DNA of 64,000 nt from Campylobacter concisus (lineage in GTDB: Bacteria > Campylobacterota > Campylobacteria > Campylobacterales > Campylobacteraceae), in contig NZ_PIQS01000001.1 in the NCBI RefSeq assembly GCF_003048405.1, positions 930,001 to 994,000 on the forward strand. Reading direction: 5' to 3'. This document shows positions 58,559-64,000 of the stretch, in pieces. Position numbers and translations under genes: made by a program. The notes below the pieces were generated by a model. The model was not told the DNA's origin, searched no databases, and saw only the letters and a list, made by a program, of their open reading frames with translations. Position 1 is the stretch's first letter; every line of letters starts with the position of its first letter.

Positions 58559-59041
58559 ATGGGCAGACGCATACTTTTATTAGTAGTTGTCCTGCTATTT
58601 GTAATATTGGGTTTGGTTGGAATTTCTCTTGTTAAATTTGCAAGTGTAAATTTCAGCCAAATATCTGAAGAAAATATCACAAATGAGCAAAATTTAACCA
58701 AAAACACGACCAGCAATACCAACTGGATGAGTGAGCTAGCAACTATTAGAAAAAAAGATTATGTGCTGCCTGTAAATGAAATTTTTATAGAATACAACCG
58801 ACCCAAAATAGAAAAGCCAAAGATTACTGCATATGAGCTTTTGATAGATAAAAATGATATCTATTCAATGTTTTGTTTGATGCAGACTTTAAGAAAAAGT
58901 GAGGTCGATTTTACTGTTGTAAAAGATGGTGCAAAAAGCCAGATATTTTTAAATACTCAAGACTCTAAGCTTCTACAAAATATTATTTTAGAACTAAGAG
59001 TTTATGATATCCACTCAAGTGTGAGAGAGGTAAAATTATGA
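58559..59041 (+). CDS. Small membrane-anchored periplasmic protein of unknown function
   Basis: A 160-residue protein with one N-terminal hydrophobic helix (about 5-27) and a soluble remainder presumed periplasmic. The C-terminal 70 residues (ITAYELLIDKNDIYSMFCLMQTLRKSEVDF..) have an alpha/beta SPOR-like feel but no firm family match. It lies 5 bases after rpsA and overlaps serA by 4. The same small gene between rpsA and serA is, from memory, present in C. jejuni. Confidence 0.8.
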   Translation: MGRRILLLVVVLLFVILGLVGISLVKFASVNFSQISEENITNEQNLTKNTTSNTNWMSELATIRKKDYVLPVNEIFIEYNRPKIEKPKITAYELLIDKNDIYSMFCLMQTLRKSEVDFTVVKDGAKSQIFLNTQDSKLLQNIILELRVYDIHSSVREVKL

Positions 59042-60615
59042 AAACTATCATTGTTTGCGATGCGATACATCCAGTAGGTTTTGAACTTTTAAAAAAAGAG
59101 CAAGATATAAACGTAATAGACGCAGTTAATACTCCCAAAGATAAACTTTTAAAAATTTTAGGTGAGGCGGATGTTGCTATAACAAGAAGCTCAACTGAAG
59201 TAAACGAGGCGTTTTTAAATGCTGGTAAAAAACTAAAAGCTATTGTTAGAGCTGGTGTTGGTGTAGATAATGTCGATATAGAAGGATGCTCAAGGCGTGG
59301 CATAATAGCTATGAACGTTCCAACTGCAAACACTATTGCTGCAGTTGAGCTAACAATGGCGCATATGCTAGCTTCAGCTAGATCCCTTGAATACGCTCAT
59401 AATGATCTAAAGCTAGATAGAATCTGGAAGCGTGAGAAATGGTATGGGGTTGAGCTTTTTAAGAAAAAGCTTGGTGTGATCGGCTTTGGAAATATTGGCT
59501 CGAGAGTAGCTGTTCGTGCAAAAGCTTTTGGTATGGAGATCATCGCTTATGATCCATATATTGATCCATCTAAAGTTATCGATATGGGCGGTACTTATAC
59601 TAAAAATTTTGATGATATTTTAGCATGTGATTTTATCACGATACATACACCAAAAACTAAAGAGACAACAAATATAATCGGCGCCAAAGAGATCGCAAAA
59701 ATGAAAGATGGCGTAAGACTTATAAACTGCGCTAGAGGTGGTCTTTATAACGAAGAAGCGCTTTATGAAGGACTAAAAAGTGGCAAGATAGCATTTGCCG
59801 GTATTGATGTTTTTACAAAAGAGCCAGCAACTGATCATCCACTTCTTGATCTAAATAATGTAAGTGTCACCCCACACCTTGGAGCAAATACACTTGAATC
59901 ACAGCGAAATATCGCAGTTGAGGCAGTCGAGCAAGCTATTTTAGCAGCTCGCGGTATAAGCTATCCAAATGCGTTAAATTTACCTATAAAAACAGAAGAT
60001 CTACCGCCATTTGTTGAGCCTTATATCGAGCTTACAAGCAAGATGGCATTTCTTGCAGCACAGATCAATAAAAGCGCTATCAAGGCTATCCGCATAGAAA
60101 CTCACGGTCAAATCAGCGAATACGCAAATTCACTGCTAACATTTGCCATAGTTGGCGCGCTAAAAGAGAGTCTAGGTGATGCGATAAACTACGTAAATGC
60201 CAAATTTTTATGCGATGAAAAAGGCATAGTGACAGAAACCATTGCTGGTGGTGATAGCATTTTTAAAAATAAAATCACTGTTCGCATCACGACCGAAAAA
60301 GGCATCGCAACGGTTGGCGGCACGGTGTTTGGTGAAAATCAGCAACGCATCGTGACAATCAATGGCTTTAAGACTGACTTTAAGCCAAAAGGCAAGATGA
60401 TCATCTTTAAAAACCATGACGTACCAGGTGTTATCGCTCAGATCAGTAAAATTTTAGCTGATGAGAAGATAAACATCGCAGACTTCCGCCTTGGCAGAGA
60501 TGAGCATGGTATGGCGCTTGCGGTTATCTTGGTCGATGAACACATAAAAACAGAAACGCTAGAGAGATTAAACGCGCTTGAAGCTTGCGTTTGGGCTCAA
60601 TACGCAGTTATATAA
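59038..60615 (+). CDS. serA: D-3-phosphoglycerate dehydrogenase
   Basis: A 525-residue enzyme for the first step of serine synthesis. The NAD domain has GVIGFGNIGSRVAVRAKAFG and INCARGGLYNEEAL, with the catalytic Arg/Glu/His set (HLGANT). The long C-terminal part contains the intervening substrate-binding domain and an ACT domain (IFKNHDVPGVIAQISKILADEKINIADFRLG), the type that is often serine-sensitive. Overlaps the upstream gene by 4 bases; efp follows after 18. Confidence 0.96.
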   Translation: MKTIIVCDAIHPVGFELLKKEQDINVIDAVNTPKDKLLKILGEADVAITRSSTEVNEAFLNAGKKLKAIVRAGVGVDNVDIEGCSRRGIIAMNVPTANTIAAVELTMAHMLASARSLEYAHNDLKLDRIWKREKWYGVELFKKKLGVIGFGNIGSRVAVRAKAFGMEIIAYDPYIDPSKVIDMGGTYTKNFDDILACDFITIHTPKTKETTNIIGAKEIAKMKDGVRLINCARGGLYNEEALYEGLKSGKIAFAGIDVFTKEPATDHPLLDLNNVSVTPHLGANTLESQRNIAVEAVEQAILAARGISYPNALNLPIKTEDLPPFVEPYIELTSKMAFLAAQINKSAIKAIRIETHGQISEYANSLLTFAIVGALKESLGDAINYVNAKFLCDEKGIVTETIAGGDSIFKNKITVRITTEKGIATVGGTVFGENQQRIVTINGFKTDFKPKGKMIIFKNHDVPGVIAQISKILADEKINIADFRLGRDEHGMALAVILVDEHIKTETLERLNALEACVWAQYAVI

Positions 60616-60633
60616 ATTTTGAAAGGATAAAAA

Positions 60634-61200
60634 ATGGCTTCATATTCAATGGGCGATCTAAAAAAGGGATTAAAGATAGAAATCGACGGTGTTCCTTATA
60701 AAATCGTAGAATATCAACACGTAAAACCGGGCAAAGGTGCAGCTTTTGTTCGTGCAAGGATAAAATCTTTCATTGATGGAAAGGTGCTTGAAAAGACTTT
60801 TCACGCAGGTGACAAGTGCGAGCAACCACATCTTGAAGAAAAAGAGATGCAGTATCTTTATGATGATGGTGAATATTGTCAATTTATGGATACGGTTACT
60901 TATGAACAAGTTGCTATTAGCGATGAGGATGTGGGTGACGTTAAGAAATGGATGATCGACGGCATGATGGTTGAAATATTATTTCACAATGGCAATGCGA
61001 TCGGTGTTGAAGTGCCTCAAGTAGTTGAGCTAAAGATAGTTGAGACTCCACCAAATTTCAAGGGCGATACACAAGGCGGCAAAAAGCCAGCTACACTTGA
61101 GAGTGGTGCGGTAGTTCAGATACCATTTCACGTACTTGAGGGCGAGGTTATCCGTGTGGATACTGTTCGCGGCGAGTATATCGAACGTGCGAATAAATAA
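60634..61200 (+). CDS. efp: Translation elongation factor P
   Basis: A 188-residue EF-P that relieves ribosome stalling at proline runs. The KOW-like domain carries [17 protein letters not shown] with the modifiable lysine (about 34) at the loop tip; the two OB domains follow, ending in the conserved [28 protein letters not shown]. Confidence 0.97.
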   Translation: MASYSMGDLKKGLKIEIDGVPYKIVEYQHVKPGKGAAFVRARIKSFIDGKVLEKTFHAGDKCEQPHLEEKEMQYLYDDGEYCQFMDTVTYEQVAISDEDVGDVKKWMIDGMMVEILFHNGNAIGVEVPQVVELKIVETPPNFKGDTQGGKKPATLESGAVVQIPFHVLEGEVIRVDTVRGEYIERANK

Positions 61201-61504
61201 AGCAGCTTAATCTTTCTTGCTAAATTTACGTTTAGTAAGCCCAATGCTTAGCTAAAGTCACTATTTAAAAAGTATTGGCTTTAGCAAAAACTTCATTTCA
61301 TACATTGTAAAATTTTAAGTAGCACTAGTATAGAATGCATAAAATTTTTATGCTCGAAAAAATAAACATAATCAAACATCAGTTAATAAAATCTTCAAAA
61401 ATCAAAAAATATATAAAATAATGAAAATTCTTAACGAGATAAGCAAATGTTTTAACTATAAAATTTTATATTAGGATAGTAGAACCGTAAGTCAAAAACA
61501 GGGG
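61201..61504. other. AT-rich spacer with two hairpins after efp
   Basis: No credible gene is seen. CTTGCTAAA/TTTAGTAAG (61216-61239) and GCTAAAGTCA/TGGCTTTAGC (61251-61285, one G-T pair) can form hairpins soon after the efp stop and may end its transcript, though no T-run follows. The rest is AT-rich with only tiny frames lacking ribosome sites. Confidence 0.5.
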
Positions 61505-61529
61505 AAAAACGAGACGGTTTCCCGTCTCG
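61505..61529 (-). terminator. Rho-independent terminator of the SelW-like gene
   Basis: CGAGACGG pairs with CCGTCTCG over a 4-base loop. On the minus strand the stem is followed by TTTTTCCCC. It starts 10 bases beyond the stop of the selenoprotein gene and confirms that a minus-strand transcript ends here. Confidence 0.88.
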
Positions 61530-61539
61530 GTAGCTAGCA

Positions 61540-61797
61540 TTAAGCCGACTTTTCTTTAAGATGTTTGTTTATAAGAGTTGTGATCTCTTCACCGTGAGGA
61601 AATCTCGCTTCATCATTTCCGATGCGATCTTTCTTAGAAAATATAACATCTCCATCAACCTCGACGATGAAATTTCCACCGCCACCTATAACCTTTTCGA
61701 CTCTTGCATCACTAAAGTTCGCTTTTATTTCATCTTCTACACGAGAAGCTACCGGACGATAGTTTCAAGAGTTGCAGTAAATAATTTTTACTTGCAT
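61540..61797 (-). CDS. SelW/Rdx family selenoprotein (in-frame UGA as selenocysteine)
   Basis: An 85-residue reading frame: MQVKIIYCNSU then NYRPVASRVEDEIK, GGGGNFIVEVDGDVIFSKK and PHGEEITTLINKHL. This is the SelW-like (Rdx) thioredoxin-fold plan with a redox CxxU motif at residues 8-11, U being UGA at 61765-61767. The YRP and GGxGxFxV stretches and a V-D-G-x-x-I-F-S-K strand match the family. Redox or chaperone roles are proposed for it. Support for the gene: AAAGGA 6 bases before ATG, TATAAT upstream (61828-61833), and a terminator directly after. If UGA were a true stop it would be a 10-codon stub; the conserved downstream half argues against that. Confidence 0.88.
61734..61767 (-). promoter_or_regulatory. 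Candidate bacterial SECIS element
   Basis: Two alternative hairpins directly follow the UGA on the minus strand. The first is CUAUC-GUCC-GGUAG (61762-61749), extended by GAA/UUC across one mismatch. The second is CUUCU-CGUGU-AGAAG (61748-61734), whose loop begins 21 bases after the UGA and has G at position two, fitting the known bacterial SECIS pattern (loop 16-37 bases from UGA, G among its first two bases). They share bases only through the outer arm of the first hairpin. Confidence 0.55.
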
Positions 61798-61827
61798 GCT
61801 CTGTCCTTTCTTGTGAAATAAGCCAAC

Positions 61828-61833
61828 ATTATA
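61828..61833 (-). promoter_or_regulatory. -10 box upstream of the SelW-like gene
   Basis: TATAAT on the minus strand, 30 bases before the ATG. The same short spacer reads TATAAAAT on the plus strand (61832-61839) for the DJ-1 gene, so the divergent promoters overlap. Confidence 0.55.
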
Positions 61834-61881
61834 TAAAATTTTATTTAACAAATAAAACATATTACTTGAAAGGATAAATTT

Positions 61882-62433
61882 ATGAAAAAAGTTGCTGTGA
61901 TTTTAGCTGAAGGATTTGAGGAGATAGAAGCACTAACTTCTGTTGATGTTTTACGTAGAGCTGGAGTGATAGCTTCTATTGTTGGGTTAAATGACGTAAA
62001 TATCAAAGGATGTCACAATATATGCGTAAAAGCTGATGTGACACTTCGCGAGATGAAAGAGCTAGACTACGATGCGATCGTCCTTCCTGGCGGACTTCCA
62101 GGAGCTAGCAATCTAGCAAACGATACAAGGCTCAAAGCAATCTTACAAAATTTTGATAAAAGCAATAAGCTTATTTGTGCCATTTGTGCTGCTCCTATGG
62201 TGCTTGAGAGTGCTGGTGTGCTAAAAGATCATTTTGTTTGTTATCCAGGATTTGAAGAAAATGTAAGAAGTGATAAAAGGGGCTACGTGAGCGATAAAAA
62301 CGTGCTAAAAGATCAAAACATCATCACAGCAAAGGGTCCTGCTTTTTCAATGGAATTTGCACTTTTTATAGTTAAAAATTTACTTGGCGATGAAGTATAT
62401 CTTAAAGTAAAGAATGATTTACTTTATAAATAG
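61882..62433 (+). CDS. DJ-1/PfpI family protein
   Basis: A 183-residue DJ-1/ThiJ/PfpI protein. ILAEGFEEIEA contains the conserved glutamate (about 15-18), and LICAICAAPMVLESAGVL holds the nucleophile cysteine at the elbow (CxxCAAP). LPGGLPGASNLAND is the oxyanion glycine loop. Roles in the family include glyoxal or oxidative damage response; which applies is unknown. ATG follows AAAGGATAA. Confidence 0.92.
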   Translation: MKKVAVILAEGFEEIEALTSVDVLRRAGVIASIVGLNDVNIKGCHNICVKADVTLREMKELDYDAIVLPGGLPGASNLANDTRLKAILQNFDKSNKLICAICAAPMVLESAGVLKDHFVCYPGFEENVRSDKRGYVSDKNVLKDQNIITAKGPAFSMEFALFIVKNLLGDEVYLKVKNDLLYK

Positions 62434-62618
62434 CTTATAAAGATAAAATAATTTTTTATTTAATTATTCTTTTTAAACTTAAGATTAAATTTTGTTTAGT
62501 GATAGTTATAAAAACTCTATATATACGAGTTTGTAGCTTTTAAGAATATTTTTCAAAAAAATATAATAAATTTTTGATTTTTTACATCTTTTTGACGAAA
62601 ATTAGCTATTATCACACT

Positions 62619-62643
62619 AACCGAATAAATCGGTAATTTTTTT
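62619..62643 (+). terminator. Terminator-like hairpin in the RRM gene leader
   Basis: ACCGA pairs with TCGGT over ATAAA, then AATTTTTTT. It lies 13 bases before the RRM gene GTG. Either it ends the DJ-1 transcript or acts as an attenuator in the RRM gene leader. Confidence 0.5.
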
Positions 62644-62656
62644 AAGGAACACTCCT

Positions 62657-62902
62657 GTGAATATTTATGTAGGAAATTTGTCGTATAGAACGACAGAGGC
62701 AGAATTAAAGGAAGCCTTTGCACAATTTGGTGAAGTAAGGCGAGCAAAAATAGTAAAAGATAGAGAAACTGATCGCTCAAAAGGCTTTGGCTTTGTTGAA
62801 ATGGACGATGCAAATGAGGGACAAAAAGCTATAGACGCACTAAATGAAAAAGAACTAGGCGGACGTACTTTAAGGGTAAATGAGGCCAGACCAAGGGATT
62901 AA
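62657..62902 (+). CDS. RRM-domain RNA-binding protein
   Basis: An 81-residue single RNA recognition motif protein. RNP2 is NIYVGNLSY (2-10) and RNP1 is RSKGFGFVEM (about 41-50), with the two aromatic RNA-stacking positions present; the end GGRTLRVNEARPRD is typical of the glycine-poor bacterial Rbp type. Possibly an RNA chaperone. Start GTG behind TAAGGA. It overlaps the next gene by 23 bases. Confidence 0.94.
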   Translation: MNIYVGNLSYRTTEAELKEAFAQFGEVRRAKIVKDRETDRSKGFGFVEMDDANEGQKAIDALNEKELGGRTLRVNEARPRD

Positions 62903-63776
62903 TGACTATTTGCCACCAAATGGTGGCATAGCATCCCGCATAGCTCCTACGCCTAGTGGGTTTTTGCATGCTGGCAATGCTTATAACTTCATCCTGACTT
63001 ATCTTTTGACACGTTCGGCAAATGGCGTTTTGCACTTGCGTATTGATGATTATGATCTTAGTAGATACCGACAAGAATTTGTTCAAAATATCTTTGATGT
63101 TTTAGAATTTTTGGAGCTTGAATACGATAAAGGTCCAATTAGTGTAAGTGACTTTGAGCGTAATTTTAGCTTTAAAACGAGATCGCAAAGATATGAAAAT
63201 GTGCTAAAAAAGCTTAATGAAATTTATATCTGCGAATGTTCAAGGACTACAAAAAATGCCTACATAAACGGCATTTACACTAAAATTTGTAAAAATAAAA
63301 ATCTAAAATTTATAAAAGACAAGACCGCTATTAGACTAAGCGTGGATGAGGGTGATCCTCTTGGTAAGCTTGTGGCAGAGCAAATGGGCGATTTTGTGAT
63401 TTACAAAAAAGATTTTACTCCTGCTTACAACTTTGCAAGCGTGATAGATGACGAGGATATGGGTATAAATTTGGTTGTTAGAGGTGAGGATTTAAAGGCT
63501 TGCACGCTAGCTCAAAGATACCTTGCAAAAAGGCTAAATTTTGGATTTTTTAATGCTAATTTTATTCATCATAAGCTACTTTTAAAAGATGATAAAAAGC
63601 TCTCAAAAAGCTCGAAATCACCACCAATTAATCTAAAAGATAGCCCGCAAATTTATTACAAAATTTTAGCAAATGATCTTGGTTTAGATATAAAATCAAC
63701 GGACAAAATCCAAAATCTACTTTATGAGTTTAAGCTAAAAAATATAGCCAAAAAATTTTTGCAAAGTATGAGCTAA
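62880..63776 (+). CDS. gluQ: Glutamyl-Q tRNA(Asp) synthetase-like protein
   Basis: A 298-residue class I GlxRS-type catalytic core without an anticodon-binding domain. The HIGH-like motif is RIAPTPSGFLHAGNAYNF and the KMSKS-like motif is KKLSKSS. The zinc site appears as CEC (ICECSRTT) with YTKIC later, the Cys-x-Cys..Tyr-x3-Cys pattern of GluQ, which glutamylates queuosine of tRNA-Asp. The start ATG 62880 overlaps the RRM gene; a TTG about 10 codons later would still keep the HIGH region. Truncated GltX paralogue is the alternative. Confidence 0.85.
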   Translation: MRPDQGINDYLPPNGGIASRIAPTPSGFLHAGNAYNFILTYLLTRSANGVLHLRIDDYDLSRYRQEFVQNIFDVLEFLELEYDKGPISVSDFERNFSFKTRSQRYENVLKKLNEIYICECSRTTKNAYINGIYTKICKNKNLKFIKDKTAIRLSVDEGDPLGKLVAEQMGDFVIYKKDFTPAYNFASVIDDEDMGINLVVRGEDLKACTLAQRYLAKRLNFGFFNANFIHHKLLLKDDKKLSKSSKSPPINLKDSPQIYYKILANDLGLDIKSTDKIQNLLYEFKLKNIAKKFLQSMS

Positions 63777-63823
63777 ATTTATACTATATATGCAGTTTGT
63801 CCCCGCCCTGATCTTTGCTTTGA

Positions 63824-64000
63824 TTATCTAAGCTTTGTCTCGAAAAATGCGTTAAAAAGCGAGTTTATGCCTTGCTTTGTAAATTTCTCCATTATCTTTT
63901 CGATCTGCGGTTTTTCTTGCCAAACGGGCTCATCTACGAGGCTCATTTTTGCTAGCTCGTTTTGAGCGTCTATGTAGCTACCAAGGCTGTCTATTAGCCC
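63824..64000 (-). CDS. sppA: Signal peptide peptidase SppA, 3' end (partial)
   Basis: The minus-strand frame runs from the window edge to a TAA at 63824-63826 and encodes 58 residues starting GLIDSLGSYIDAQ. The GLIDSLG turn followed by an A-x-x-x-A helix is the conserved end of SppA/S49 peptidases, which digest cleaved signal peptides in the inner membrane. The catalytic parts lie outside the window. Confidence 0.78.
   Translation of the reverse strand, partial: GLIDSLGSYIDAQNELAKMSLVDEPVWQEKPQIEKIMEKFTKQGINSLFNAFFETKLR

Noticed and set aside
61321..61440. A 28-codon frame starting ATGCATAAA
   Set aside because: No ribosome site and extremely Lys/Ile-rich; consistent with AT-rich non-coding DNA.
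61561..61821. A plus-strand reading frame of 86 codons
   Set aside because: It is antisense to the SelW-like gene, has no ribosome site or family resemblance, and is rich in unlikely residue runs.

Overview
The window looks like a chromosomal segment from a Campylobacter species, most like the C. concisus/curvus/showae group. The evidence is low GC with AT-rich spacers, AAGGA-type ribosome sites, TATAAT -10 boxes with poor -35 boxes, and frequent GTG/TTG starts. Gene order also matches what I recall of C. jejuni: atp-tol-pal-slyD-fabD-pfs, bamA/tyrA/M23/lpxC/thrB/ylxR/infB/rbfA/rimP, and HIT/pheS/pheT/aroA/ispH/rpsA/serA. The genus is an inference from gene content; the species is a guess. 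It is almost entirely core genome: I see no insertion sequence, prophage, CRISPR array or integron.

Layout. 1-4479: ATP synthase F1 genes (atpH 3' end, atpA, G, D, C), running directly into a Tol-Pal envelope operon (tolQ, tolR, tolA, tolB, pal, cpoB; 4480-9109). 9172-12130: slyD-type PPIase with a His/Cys-rich metal tail, fabD, mtnN and a TtcA-like PP-loop enzyme. 12361-19028 (minus): recO, dusB, a membrane protein, dksA, rlmH, accD, bamA. 19118-28995 (plus): tyrA, M23 peptidase, lpxC, a TsaB-like gene, thrB, then the translation cluster ylxR-infB-rbfA-rimP, then fhs. 29047-31457: ribD, a ferritin-like/VIT membrane protein, tRNA-Leu(GAG), and atpE far from the other atp genes.

31663-44113: transport and central carbon metabolism. 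Three tandem neurotransmitter:sodium symporter (NSS) genes are followed by TRAP transporter Q and M subunits. Next come a biotin-bearing carboxylase/decarboxylase subunit (pycB/oadA), pckA, and on the minus strand dctA, a cyclophilin and a YebC protein. Together they suggest growth on organic and amino acids with an oxaloacetate/PEP node. 44264-51261: acetyltransferase, copP-copA copper export, a TorD-like chaperone, a coiled-coil orphan, argH, a soluble CZB-domain chemoreceptor and a HIT protein. 51380-61200: pheS, pheT, aroA, ispH, rpsA, a small anchored protein, serA, efp. 61540-64000: a hidden SelW-like gene, a DJ-1 family protein, an RRM protein, a GluQ-like enzyme and the sppA 3' end.

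The most notable item is the SelW/Rdx-family gene on the minus strand at 61540-61797. Its CxxU motif contains an in-frame UGA followed by SECIS-like hairpins, so ordinary ORF calling breaks it and favours an antisense ORF. Other points: a TtcA-like protein lacking one expected iron-sulfur cysteine, a TsaB-like gene with no ATG/GTG/TTG start that keeps its N-terminus, a TRAP pair with no binding-protein gene, the triple NSS array, and a tRNA abutting a terminator.
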